A stretch of DNA of 64,000 nucleotides from Streptomyces sp. CB02414 (lineage in GTDB: Bacteria; Actinomycetota; Actinomycetes; Streptomycetales; Streptomycetaceae): positions 186,001-250,000 of the forward strand of contig NZ_LIPF01000007.1 in NCBI RefSeq assembly GCF_001905385.1, written 5' to 3'. The translations under genes and the position numbers were made by a program. The notes under the pieces were generated by a model. The model saw only the letters and a program-made list of their open reading frames with translations, was not told where the DNA came from and ran no database searches. Position 1 is the first letter of the stretch; each line of letters opens with the position of its first letter. Positions 17,363 to 25,484 of the stretch are shown here, piece by piece.

Positions 17363-17659
17363 GGTCTTCTCCCGTCGTGGTCCATGAGCGAACCGTTGCT
17401 CGCCCGCCCCAGTCTGGAGAAGTCGCACGGCGGGCGGAACCTGGAACATTGCAGGTATGCCTCGTCACAGGCTCTCGGTGAGTCGGTCATCGTCGACGTC
17501 GACTTCGGGATGCGTGCACCGCGCGGGCTTGCCCAGCGACCGGGCGCAGGCGATTTCCGGTCCTCCCTGCTCGTGCCTCCTGGGTTGGCGACCGCGGCCC
17601 CCGCGCCGCAGCCGCCGCCTTGAGCGCGCGCTCGCCTCAACGAGCTAGCGGAGCCGCCC

Positions 17660-18244
17660 TCAGCAGACCCGGACCCCGTCGATCATGTTGTTCCAGGGAG
17701 TGTTCGCGAGGCTGTCCTCCGTGTGGTACGCGTGGCTGTCGAACTTGTAGACCCAAGAGCCCTGCCAGTTGTAGAACCGAGCCCGCGTGCCGGTGGTCTG
17801 GTTGTTCTTGTACGAGGTGAGGCGGTCGTTGAAGCCGTAGTCGCTCAGGTCGCGGAGTGCACACACGTACAACGACAGCTTGCTGCCCGTCCAGTTGGCC
17901 CCGTCCCACATGCACAGATAGGTGTAGGAACAGCCGGTGCCTGCCGCCGCGCCGGGCACGGACACCGTGATGCTCGCGCTGCCGTCCTTGGCACGGATTT
18001 CGTTGTAACTCACCTGTTCCGCGGGGACCTTGATGTCGGCCAATTGGGCGTCCACCCGGGTCTGCAGCTGCGCCGCCTGCCGGGCCGACAGGCCGACCGC
18101 CTTCGCCTCCGCCGCGTACGCCGACTCGGCCGGCTGCGTGGCGCGGTCGGCGGCAGCCGCGGTGGCGCTGCCGGCTCCGAGTGCCAGCGCCATGCCGCAG
18201 AGCAGGGCTGTGGCGCGCTTCGTGGTCCTGGTCTTGAACTTCAT
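17660..18244 (-). CDS. Secreted protein with C-terminal I36-like domain
   Basis: The 194-residue protein starts at ATG 18244 behind GGAGGGAAA. Its signal peptide ends near AAAA-DRA (residue 33). A helical segment (about 45-80, KAVGLSARQAAQLQTRVDAQ) of a type found in Streptomyces I36-domain proteins is followed by a Cys-rich beta domain (CSYTYLCMWDGANWTGSKLS, then YNWQGSWVYKFDSHAYHTED and IDGVRVC). The peptidase inhibitor I36 family contains many such beta/gamma-crystallin-like proteins. It is the first secreted gene behind the ArsR-type regulator and may be under its control. Confidence 0.72.
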   Translation of the reverse strand: MKFKTRTTKRATALLCGMALALGAGSATAAAADRATQPAESAYAAEAKAVGLSARQAAQLQTRVDAQLADIKVPAEQVSYNEIRAKDGSASITVSVPGAAAGTGCSYTYLCMWDGANWTGSKLSLYVCALRDLSDYGFNDRLTSYKNNQTTGTRARFYNWQGSWVYKFDSHAYHTEDSLANTPWNNMIDGVRVC

Positions 18245-18320
18245 GGGTTTCCCTCCGTCGGGATCGGGCCTCATGAACAGGTTCGGACCGAGGGTGACCG
18301 TCGCGCACCACACTTCGGCC

Positions 18321-19310
18321 TCAGCCACATCGAACTCCCAACAACTGCAGTCCCATGGCCGTCACCGTGTGCAGTACGTGCTTGCCGTCGCGGCGGCTGG
18401 TCAGCAGACCGGCTTCCCGCAGCACCGCCAGCTGCTGACTGGCGCTCGGCAGGGAAATGCCCACCGCCGCCGCCAATTCCGACGTGGTGCCGCAGTCGCG
18501 CGTCGCCGTCTCGCGGAGCAGGAAAGCCCGGGTTGAACCAAGGAGCCGGGCAAGTTCGGGAGCGGCGGCCGAGAGCGGAGCGATCGTCTTGTCAGCCGGG
18601 TAGACCAGTACCGGCCGGAGCGTCTCGTCGATCAGGGTGATCGGCCGGCGCCAGCAGAAGTAGGAAGGGATCAGCCGCAGGCCGCGCCCGTGCAGGTGCA
18701 GGTCCCGCTCGACCGGGTAGTTCACCTCCAGCACGGGCGGATGCCACACCGCCATGGGCCGGAACGTCTCCAGCAGGGCCCGTGTGCCGCCGGCCACCAG
18801 AGTACGGGACCGCCACGCCACGTCGGCGCGGACAGCCGCGTCGATCCGATCCCAGGCGGGTGCCAGAAACGCCTCGTGGTAGGTCCGCAGTCCCTTGCCC
18901 AGCAGGCGCAACGCCTCAATGTCGCCCCGGGCCAGAGCCGGGTAGGCGATGGGCTTCTTGGCCGCTGCCTCCAACGCTGCCATCTCTGCACGCAGCTGGC
19001 GTCCGGGCGTGGACAACACCCGGTCGATTCCGGCCGCCAGGCTGACATTCTCACCCTCGAGGTGCGGGGTCAGGAAGTCCGGCATGTAGACGGCGTACGG
19101 CGTCAGGGTTCGCAGCATCCTCACCGCCCACTGGGGCGCCCCGCCGCTTCTGATGCGCGTACCAGCCACCCGCCGCCAGGGGTCGAAGGCGATGGACCCG
19201 TCCTTGCTTTGAAGTCGGCAAACGCTGCAGACAATTTCCCAGAGCGGGTCGGGACTCCGGGCGATCCGGATGTGCTCCAAATCCTGACTGGTGAAGTGGA
19301 TTCTCAGCAA
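18321..19310 (-). CDS. ArsR-type regulator with DUF5937 domain, TTG start
   Basis: The 329-residue protein joins an N-terminal DUF5937 domain (opening LRIHFTSQDLEHIRIA; about residues 1-240) to a C-terminal winged-helix ArsR domain (TTSELAAAVGISLPSASQQL, then LREAGLLTSRRDGKHVLHTV). Family members begin M-L-R-I-H-F. Here the codons are TTG-CTG-AGA and GGAGG lies six bases ahead of the TTG at 19310, so a rare TTG start is the best choice. It probably represses a target released by an unknown signal. The four genes for secreted proteins downstream on the same strand are candidates; the spacing to the first is 76 bases. Confidence 0.82.
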   Translation of the reverse strand: MLRIHFTSQDLEHIRIARSPDPLWEIVCSVCRLQSKDGSIAFDPWRRVAGTRIRSGGAPQWAVRMLRTLTPYAVYMPDFLTPHLEGENVSLAAGIDRVLSTPGRQLRAEMAALEAAAKKPIAYPALARGDIEALRLLGKGLRTYHEAFLAPAWDRIDAAVRADVAWRSRTLVAGGTRALLETFRPMAVWHPPVLEVNYPVERDLHLHGRGLRLIPSYFCWRRPITLIDETLRPVLVYPADKTIAPLSAAAPELARLLGSTRAFLLRETATRDCGTTSELAAAVGISLPSASQQLAVLREAGLLTSRRDGKHVLHTVTAMGLQLLGVRCG

Positions 19311-19524
19311 CGACTTCCTCCGACGTCCTGGACGTGGGCACGAAACGCGCAAGGCCTATGCTGAGGGCCTCTCATTGCCATTTGATCGACGCTGGATAAA
19401 CGCGGCCGTCCGGGCGCTGCGTCTGCTACGCGCGGGACGCCCGTGATGTCGGAGCCGGTGCTCGAGTTGACCGATCGTGTGTTTCGGTTACGGGCGGTCG
19501 GCCTCTTTGCTCGTAGGTCTGCTT

Positions 19525-19668
19525 ATGGGAGATCGTCAGTCGCGGTCGTGGATCGCGTCGGGTGAACTGTGTTCGCCGACCGAGCCGTTGCTGCCGAAGC
19601 CGGGTCCGAAGAAGGTCCGGGGCAGGCAGGCCGCGGGTGCCGGACCGGCAGGCCCTGTGGGGGTGCTC
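19525..19668 (+). pseudogene. IS5-type transposase N-terminal remnant
   Basis: The frame MGDRQSRSWI, then EPLLPKPGPKKVRGRQ matches the N-terminus of Streptomyces IS5-group transposases (normally ...WIVxDxLWxLxEPLLPKPGPKKxxGRPR). After about 40 residues the similarity ends and the frame runs into unrelated sequence; the DDE domain is missing. This marks an old insertion that later lost most of its length. I found no terminal inverted repeats. Confidence 0.55.
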
Positions 19669-19779
19669 CGCAGAGCCGCGTGGTGTCCATCGCGCTGCGT
19701 AAACTGTCGGCTCGTACGGCCCGTCTGTGATGGCTGCTCGCACACCGGCGGCTTCCCGCTCGACCCGAAGGACTGAGCC

Positions 19780-20103
19780 GTGCCCGACCGACCTGAGATC
19801 GTCTGCATCTGCGGCTCCACCCGATTCGTGAACGAGATGAGCGCGGCGAACCGCGATCTCACCTTCGCAGGTGTCATCGTCGTGGCGCCAGGTGTCTTCC
19901 TGCCTGCCGAGGATCGCGAAGGGGACGAGTTGATCACCTCCGAGCAGAAGACCGCGCTGGACGCCCTCCACCTGCGCAAGATCGACCTGGCTGACCGGGT
20001 TCTGGTCGTCAACCCTGGCGGGTACATCGGTGAGTCCACGAGCAGAGAGATCGCATACGCCCACGCCACCGGCAAGCCGGTCTCGTTCACCGATCCTCTC
20101 TGA
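19780..20103 (+). CDS. Nucleoside 2-deoxyribosyltransferase-like protein
   Basis: This 107-residue single-domain protein opens with the strand VCICGSTRFVNEM, carries GVFLPAEDREGDE in the middle and ends with LADRVLVVNPGGYIGESTSR and EIAYAHATGKPV. That order (GSxRF, DxVxV, GxxTSxEIxYA) is the flavodoxin-like fold of nucleoside 2-deoxyribosyltransferases and relatives. The catalytic Glu would be in GYIGESTS. It may cleave or transfer the sugar of a modified nucleoside; small members with only this core are often uncharacterised. Start GTG 19780 behind GAAGGACTG. Confidence 0.72.
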   Translation: MPDRPEIVCICGSTRFVNEMSAANRDLTFAGVIVVAPGVFLPAEDREGDELITSEQKTALDALHLRKIDLADRVLVVNPGGYIGESTSREIAYAHATGKPVSFTDPL

Positions 20104-20229
20104 CCAGCAGACGCTTCATTGTGTGCGCGGGCCGCGACGTCGACTGAACCGCGTCGATCGACTTCACGATCGCGCGCGCCCATCAGCCGGGCGTGACCCT
20201 GCCACCGGGGTGGGCATCTCGGGGTCGCT

Positions 20230-20581
20230 CAGGCCGACGCAGTCAAAGGCCCAGGAGGCTCCGAGTAGACGAAGGTGCCGGGTGGTCCAACGGGTTGTGC
20301 CGGCCGGGCAGTTCCGGGCCGTCGAAGCCGCAGTCGGCGGCCGAGCGCCAAGTGCCGGCGTGCCACTTGCCGATGAGGCCGTTGCAGCCGTTCTTCCGCA
20401 GGGCGTGGGAGAAGGTGTGAACTGGTCCTCGGCCAGGTCCTCAAGGTAGCCGGCGTTGCGTTCGTGGTTGGCGAGCAGCTCGTGCCGGGGAGGGGGCCTG
20501 TCCGGTCAGGAGGCTGGGGTGCCGTCCTGGGTCAGCTTGTCGAGTTCTGCGACGCCGAGCACCTTCGTTGAGCGGCGGTGG
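20230..20581 (-). pseudogene. Decayed gene of unknown family
   Basis: On the minus strand three protein-like stretches follow each other in different frames: KVLGVAELDKLTQDGTPAS ending at a TGA near 20508, then LLANHERNAGYLEDLAEDQF, then after a shift near 20420 HTFSHALRKNGCNGLIGKWH and a Gly/Pro tail ending at a TGA near 20250. The pieces have clean G/C third positions and hydrophobic/helical patterns. I do not recognise the parent family. Confidence 0.33.
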
Positions 20582-20637
20582 CAGTCCCCGGCGAAATTGG
20601 ATTGCCTCGGGGGCGGCGCTCACGTTGGCTGGGCAGC

Positions 20638-21177
20638 ATGGCTGAACTGCGCACCGATCGCCTTGTGCTCCGTCGATGGCAAGACTCCGACCTTGAACCG
20701 TGGGCGGCGATGAACGCTGATCCCGAGGTCCGGGAGCACTTGGGCGACCTGCTCACCCGTGAGCAGAGCGATGCCTCCGTGGCGCTGTTCCAGGCCGAGT
20801 TCGACCGGCGGGGCTACGGATGGTGGGCGGTTCAACTGCAGGCCACGGGCGAGTTCATCGGCTTCGCGGGCTTGGACCAGGTGGATGACGGCATGCCGTT
20901 CACGGGGGTCGAGATCGGTTGGAGGCTCGCTCGCTCGGCCTGGGGCCAGGGCTACGCCACCGAGGCCGCCTTGGCCGGCCTGGCCTTCGGTTTCGAAACG
21001 CTCGAACTCCCCGAGATCCTTGCAGTGACGACTGCTACCAACCTCCGCTCCCAGGCAGTGATGCGCCGGATCGGCATGACCCGCGACCCTGCTGACGATT
21101 TCGACGACCCCACCGCGCCCGAAGGGCCACTGCGGCCGAACGTGCTGTACCGGATCGCGTCCGGTGTGAGGGGCTGA
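20638..21177 (+). CDS. GNAT family N-acetyltransferase (RimJ/RimL type)
   Basis: The 179-residue protein starts at ATG 20638 with the family opening LRTDRLVLRRWQDSDLEPWA. The acetyl-CoA binding motif A is visible as RSAWGQGYATEAALA, and motif B follows as ATTATNLRSQAVMRRIGM. The IGFAGLDQV strand and VEIGWRLA complete the core. It should acetylate an amino group of a small molecule or a protein N-terminus; the substrate is unknown. It stands alone, with a poor ribosome binding site (GGCTGGGCAGC) ahead of the ATG. Confidence 0.85.
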   Translation: MAELRTDRLVLRRWQDSDLEPWAAMNADPEVREHLGDLLTREQSDASVALFQAEFDRRGYGWWAVQLQATGEFIGFAGLDQVDDGMPFTGVEIGWRLARSAWGQGYATEAALAGLAFGFETLELPEILAVTTATNLRSQAVMRRIGMTRDPADDFDDPTAPEGPLRPNVLYRIASGVRG

Positions 21178-21338
21178 CGCTCTCGGCCCGGTCGCTCGGC
21201 CAGGCTGCGGCGGGGAGCGGGCGCCCTCCCCGGCAGATGCCTTCTGTGGCTTCGGTCGCGACCCACCCGAGAGTGCCGAGCCGACGCAAGGCTTCCCCCG
21301 CTCCTTGCGGTTCGGGACGGTGGGGTTGGCCGTGGGTG

Positions 21339-22409
21339 TCAGGCAGCGGTGTGGTGGGCCAGGAGGTGGTGCGGGTCGCCCTCGCTGGTGTCGGGCTCGA
21401 CGTCGGTGTGGATGACTGCGGCGGTCAGTTTCGGGACGGCGTGCAACAGTGCGTGCTCGGCCTCGACCGCGATGTGGTGTCCGGCCCGGACGCTGAGGTG
21501 GCCGTCGATGACGATGTCCGCCTCGGCACGCAGGCGGTGGCCGATCCAGCGCAGCCGCAGCCCGCCGACCTCTCGTACGCCGGGCACCTGGCGCAGTGCG
21601 GTCTCGGCGGCGTCGACGAGGGCGGGATCGACGGCGTCCAGCACGCGGCGGAAGACCTCGCGGGCCGCGTCGCGCAGGACCATCAGGATCGCCGCGGTGA
21701 TCAGCAGTCCGACCACGGGGTCGGCGAGCTGCCAGCCCAGACCGGCGCCGCCGGCGCCGAGGAGGACGGCCAGGGAGGTGTAGCCGTCGGTACGGGCGTG
21801 CAGGCCGTCGGCTACCAGCGCGGCCGACCCGATCTCGCGGCCGACCCTGATGCGGTAGCGGGCCACCCACTCGTTCCCGGCGAACCCGACCACGGCCGCC
21901 GCCGCGACCGCCCACAGGTGCTGCATCTCGCGCGGGTCGATCAGCCGGTCGATCGCCGTCCAGGCGGCGAAGACGGCGGAGGCTGCGATGGTGGCCACGA
22001 TGACGATGCCCGCCAGATCCTCGGCGCGGCCGTAGCCGTAGGTGAAGCGCCGGGTGGCGGCACGTCGGCCCAGGAGGAAGGCGATGCCCAGCGGGACGGC
22101 GGTCAGCGCGTCGGCGGCGTTGTGCACGGTGTCGCCCAGCAGTGCGACCGAGCCGGAGATCACCACGATCACCGCCTGCGCGACAGCGGTGACGCCCAGA
22201 ACCGCCAGGGATGTCCACAGCGCGCGCAGCCCGCGCGCCGACGACTCCAGCGCCGCGTCCAGCTTGTCGGCCGACTCGTGGGAGTGCGGCACCAGCAGAT
22301 GCCCGGCCCGATGCCGCAGCCGAGCGAGCCGCCCGTCTCCCCCACCGTGCGCGTGGCCGTGCGGGGCGTGAGAGTGATGCCCGTCATGGTGGCCGTGGTC
22401 GTGGCTCAC
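21339..22409 (-). CDS. Cation diffusion facilitator (zinc/cobalt efflux)
   Basis: The 356-residue protein starts at GTG 22409 behind AGGAGGACCCC. A histidine-rich N-terminus (HDHGHHDGHHSHAPHGHAHG) is followed by six transmembrane helices. Helix 2 carries the transport-site motif LLGDTVHNAADALT (HxxxD) and helix 5 ADGLHARTDGYTSL (DxxxxxxD/HxxxD). The cytosolic C-terminal domain has a ferredoxin-like fold and ends in a His-rich tail. It exports Zn2+ or another divalent cation in exchange for protons. The divergent ArsR gene and the operator-like palindromes between them indicate metal-controlled expression. Confidence 0.9.
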   Translation of the reverse strand: MSHDHGHHDGHHSHAPHGHAHGGGDGRLARLRHRAGHLLVPHSHESADKLDAALESSARGLRALWTSLAVLGVTAVAQAVIVVISGSVALLGDTVHNAADALTAVPLGIAFLLGRRAATRRFTYGYGRAEDLAGIVIVATIAASAVFAAWTAIDRLIDPREMQHLWAVAAAAVVGFAGNEWVARYRIRVGREIGSAALVADGLHARTDGYTSLAVLLGAGGAGLGWQLADPVVGLLITAAILMVLRDAAREVFRRVLDAVDPALVDAAETALRQVPGVREVGGLRLRWIGHRLRAEADIVIDGHLSVRAGHHIAVEAEHALLHAVPKLTAAVIHTDVEPDTSEGDPHHLLAHHTAA

Positions 22410-22487
22410 GGGGTCCTCCTCGTGCGGGTGCGCGGGCAGGGCGAAGCCGCGCCCCGTTGGACACGGGAGCGGCACGCCCTCCATTAT

Positions 22488-22534
22488 GTGCGTATGAGCG
22501 CACGCACGCACCTATCAACTGCGCATGATGCGCA
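22488..22534. promoter_or_regulatory. Palindromes overlapping the ArsR start: likely metal-responsive operator
   Basis: Two dyads lie at the CDF/ArsR boundary. GTGCG-TATGAG-CGCAC at 22488-22503 includes the ArsR start codon, and TGCGCAT-G-ATGCGCA at 22520-22534 is a perfect 15-base palindrome inside its first codons. ArsR/SmtB repressors bind such imperfect palindromes, and the placement would let the repressor shut both divergent genes. Confidence 0.45.
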
Positions 22535-22853
22535 CCCGCACAACCCGCGTGAGGAACAGTTCGCCCTCGCAGCCGAGATCCTCGCCCTCCTCGGCGACCG
22601 CACCCGTCTGACCCTGCTGCACGCCCTCGCCCAGCAGGAAGCGGACGTCACCACACTGACCGAGGCGTGCGGCGCCCAGCGCCCCGCCGTCAGCCAGCAC
22701 CTGGCACGTCTGCGCCTGAGCGGCCTGGTCACCACCCGCAAGGAAGGACGCCGCGTCGTCTACACCCTGGCCGACGGACACCTGCGCCGCGTCGTGGACG
22801 AAGCACTGAAGCTCGCCGACCACCACCTCACCAACCGACCCGCGCACGACTGA
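22494..22853 (+). CDS. ArsR/SmtB family metalloregulator
   Basis: The 119-residue protein is a single winged helix: ALLGDRTRLTLLHALAQQEAD and the recognition helix CGAQRPAVSQHLARLRLSGL, then the wing TTRKEGRRVVYTLADG. The N-terminus and C-terminal helix are rich in His (THLSTAHDAHPH, LKLADHHL), as in zinc or cobalt sensors with an alpha-5 site. A single Cys lies just before the recognition helix. It should release DNA when the metal binds and so induce the divergent efflux pump. No good ribosome binding site is seen before ATG 22494, consistent with a short or leaderless mRNA. Confidence 0.87.
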   Translation: MSARTHLSTAHDAHPHNPREEQFALAAEILALLGDRTRLTLLHALAQQEADVTTLTEACGAQRPAVSQHLARLRLSGLVTTRKEGRRVVYTLADGHLRRVVDEALKLADHHLTNRPAHD

Positions 22854-22985
22854 CCTACAGCGCCTGGCGCCTTCCAGCCGACACAACACTGCTGCGGGGG
22901 CAACGGCGGGACATCCATGACCGAGGCGGTCTCGGAACCGCCGCGCTCAGGGCGTACGGGGCGGCCTCGGCGGTGGCCCTCACTG

Positions 22986-23090
22986 ATGACCGTCGCAGTG
23001 GCCGCCGCAGCCGAGCGACTGGTCCGTATCGGCCAAGTGGCACGACGTGCCGTCGTCTCGGTGCGCGCCGTGCGCTGCCACGGACAGTGA
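22986..23090 (+). pseudogene. Truncated second copy of the MerR regulator N-terminus
   Basis: ATG 22986 opens a 34-residue frame (MTVAVAAAERLVRIGQVARR, then VVSVRAVRCHGQ and a stop) that aligns with the first 33 residues of the MerR protein at 15374 (MTVTVGAAEGLIRIGQVAQG, GVSVRAVRYYEQ). The second helix is cut off immediately behind the recognition helix. No SDR gene accompanies it. It is a decayed paralogue or a footprint of an ancient duplication. Confidence 0.62.
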
Positions 23091-23108
23091 TCGAAGGGGC
23101 GCGGCTGA

Positions 23109-23644
23109 TCAGTCCGCGTCTGCACGGGACAGTGCGTCGGCGACCATGCGGGTGGCGAAGTCGGGGTCATCAGTGATGCGGTTGATGTGCTCCGCGAGCA
23201 GGAAGGCGGTGGCTTCGAGGCCAGTCAGTTCCGGCTCGGTCCACTCCCCGTACTGCTTGCGCCACAGGTTCGGACTCAGGCCGGTGCCTGCGGCGACCAC
23301 CAGTCCGGACATGGTGGGGATGATTTCGGGGCGGAAGGTCTGGGCATCATGCGCATCGTGGCCACGAGGTTGGGCACCACGTGCTCGATGACGTCCTCGT
23401 CGTGCTTCGTGCAGGCCGCCCTCAGCCACTGCGTGAACATGTAGATGAGCGTGCATGCGCCGTCCAGCAATTCCTCCACTCCCCGAGGACCCAGGGTCGC
23501 GATGTACTGATTGATCATCGCCTGCTGGTCGGGGGCGGTCTCGGTCCTGCCGTCGCGGATCTGTTTGAGCCGCGAGTCGATCATCATGAGCGCCGCGTCC
23601 ACGTCACCGACGGGAGCGTGCTCGGGGTCACAGGACGATGGCAC
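23109..23644 (-). pseudogene. Frameshifted gene for a helical protein of unknown function
   Basis: From GTG 23644 (behind GAGGAG) an alpha-helical protein runs through MIDSRLKQIRDGRTETAPDQ and GVEELLDGACTLIYMFTQWL to ATMRMM. There the natural continuation (AQTFRPEIIPTMSGLVVAAG, ... TRMVADALSRADAD) lies in the next frame. A single missing base in ATGATGCCC at about 23350 explains the break. Joined, it would be about 178 residues without signal peptide. I do not recognise the family. A sequencing error is as likely as a real mutation. Confidence 0.6.
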
Positions 23645-24094
23645 AGAAGTTACTCCTCGCGTGACCGCGGTGGGTGACACTGCTTCAGCGCACAGTAGAC
23701 GGTCGCCAGGCCGGGTGTCCGGCGAAGCCCCGAACGTGGGGCGATCTTGGACAAGGGCGTACCCCGAGACCGTGACGGGGCCAAGCATTCCGAGCGCCTT
23801 CCCGTGTCGTGGCGCATCCGCCCTGCCGGCCCCGCTCTCGGCGCCGTGGTCCGGCACACCGCCTCCACCGTGACCACCTCGGTGGTGGTCGCCCTCGTAC
23901 CGCCCCTTGTCTTCACCGACGGCCGTCAATGGTCGGCGGTCGTCAGGCGGCGCTCGCCTTCGACTCAACACACGTAACTCGACCGGCACGGACCGAACTG
24001 CTGCTCAGCCGCCGACCTGGCTGGAGGAGACCGTTGGCGAGGTCCGCCTCGCCGCCACCCTCGTCCGGGCCCGCAGGCGACCGCGCGAGAATCT
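23645..24094. other. Non-coding or heavily decayed stretch
   Basis: About 450 bases hold only fragments. A short plus-strand stretch, TWLEETVGEVRLAATLVRAR, ends at a TAG at 24097 and looks like the tail of a lost gene. No start, ribosome binding site or complete domain is seen. Confidence 0.4.
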
Positions 24095-24634
24095 CTAGGG
24101 CTGATCACCGATGCCGAGGGCGTGTTCTTTGAGGAAAGCGCCCGCGTGGGCGGCGGCTTCCTCGGCGGTCGCGTACGGGGCCCCATCGGCGGACGCACCG
24201 GATGCCCCATCAGCGCCTCGGCCAGTCCAGCCCCAGCCGCCGGAAGGCGACTGCACCACCTCAGCAGCCCCTCCGAACAGGGCAAGTGTGCTCTTGCCCG
24301 CCGGCGCGGATGCTGGGCGGCTGACGGCGTCGGGCCATTTCTTGCGGGCGCCCTGCCGGGTGATGCCCCAGACGGCTCCCAGTTGTTCATAGCTCGCGCC
24401 GTAGGAGCCGGCGGTCGCCGCCGCCCGCGCCGTGAGCCGCTTGACCTCGCCATCCATCACCTTCCAGGCGGCGAGGACGGACAGCGCCACTTCGACCGGA
24501 CTCGCGTCCCACATACGGTCGACGGACGCCCCGGTCTCCCGGGAACGGATGGCGGAAGCCAGGGGGTTCAAGGCGTCGTACAGGGCCGCATCCAGCCCTG
24601 CCTGCTCTTCCGGAGTGATCTCGAAGGCCGTCAT
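24095..24634 (-). CDS. Hypothetical protein with a predicted helix-turn-helix
   Basis: The 179-residue soluble protein is mostly helical up to residue 110, with a helix-turn-helix-like segment SYEQLGAVWGITRQGARKKW near residues 81-100. The rest is an Ala/Gly/Ser-rich low-complexity linker (GADGASGASADGAPY) and a short helix. The start ATG at 24634 lies only five bases from a 39-base AT-rich inverted repeat. This is the arrangement expected for an autoregulated DNA-binding protein. I know such HTH-carrying Streptomyces proteins only as uncharacterised, so the regulatory role is inference. Confidence 0.68.
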   Translation of the reverse strand: MTAFEITPEEQAGLDAALYDALNPLASAIRSRETGASVDRMWDASPVEVALSVLAAWKVMDGEVKRLTARAAATAGSYGASYEQLGAVWGITRQGARKKWPDAVSRPASAPAGKSTLALFGGAAEVVQSPSGGWGWTGRGADGASGASADGAPYATAEEAAAHAGAFLKEHALGIGDQP

Positions 24635-24639
24635 GCTGC

Positions 24640-24678
24640 AACTTTAGTTTACGGAAGCGGTCTACGTAAACTAAAGTT
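24640..24678 (-). promoter_or_regulatory. 39-base AT-rich inverted repeat, operator candidate
   Basis: AACTTTAGTTTACG at 24640-24653 and CGTAAACTAAAGTT at 24665-24678 are perfect 14-base arms around an 11-base spacer. In this GC-rich genome such an AT-rich perfect repeat is exceptional. On the minus strand a -10-like TAAACT falls in the proximal arm, so a dimer or tetramer bound here would cover the promoter of the gene at 24634. Confidence 0.7.
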
Positions 24679-24863
24679 TCCGCACCGCGTCGGTTGGCAC
24701 CGCATCACTCACCACGGGGCGGATGCGGACGCGGGCCTGACGGTCGCTCACTGGCCGGTGAGCCGCGACAAATCGTTGGACTCCCTCGGTGCGGGTCGGC
24801 GAACATCCGCGGGTGACGGATGAAGCCGATGGCCGGGGACCGCGCAGGCGGAGCCCGAAGTGT

Positions 24864-25419
24864 GTGCGTTTTGTCGAGCTGTCCGGCGGGGCGATGTCCG
24901 CTCTGCTCGATGGTGACCTGTCCGAAGCCGGCCGACTGGCCGGGGTTCGCTGCCCGAGTGCTTCGTGACCGGCAGCGCACGGTGGCTGTGGCGGTTCCGG
25001 CTCGACCAGATGGCCGCCGATCCCGGCGAGGCCCGGTGGATGGTGCGGTACGCGGTCGTCGGTGACCAGGGTCTCGTCGTCGGACATGCCGGGTTCCACG
25101 GACCACCTGACGCGGCCGGCACGGTCGAGATCGGCTATTCCGTCGCTCCCGGCTTCCGTCGCCAGGGATACGCCCGGTCCTCGCTGACCGAGTTGCTCCG
25201 CCGGGCCGCGGCCGAGCCCGCGGTCACCACTGTGCGGGCGACGATCAGCCCGGCAACGTGGCGTCCCTGGCCACGATCTCGGGCTTCGGCTTCGTCGAGG
25301 TCGGAGAGCAGTGGGACGAGGAGGACGGCCGCGAGGTCGTCTTCGACGTCCCTGCCCGCCCGACCGTACGAGGACGGACGCCACCGCCTTGCGATTGCGA
25401 GGAACTGTCGGGCGGGTAA
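24864..25419 (+). pseudogene. GNAT acetyltransferase gene with two frameshifts
   Basis: The protein can be followed through three frames: VRFVELSGGAMSALLDGDLS from GTG 24864, then RFRLDQMAADPGEARWMVRY after a shift near 24955, and finally VASLATISGFGFVEVGEQWD after a shift near 25252 to a TAA at 25417. The middle part carries the acetyl-CoA motif EIGYSVAPGFRRQGYARSSL. Each shift is a single base, so the coding sequence is recent decay or error-prone sequence. As written it cannot make an active enzyme. Confidence 0.7.
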
Positions 25420-25484
25420 GGGTAGTTGGGAACACAGGGACAGTTGTTCGGCGCGGCGTCGGCGTGCCGGGAGAGGAGCGGGAG

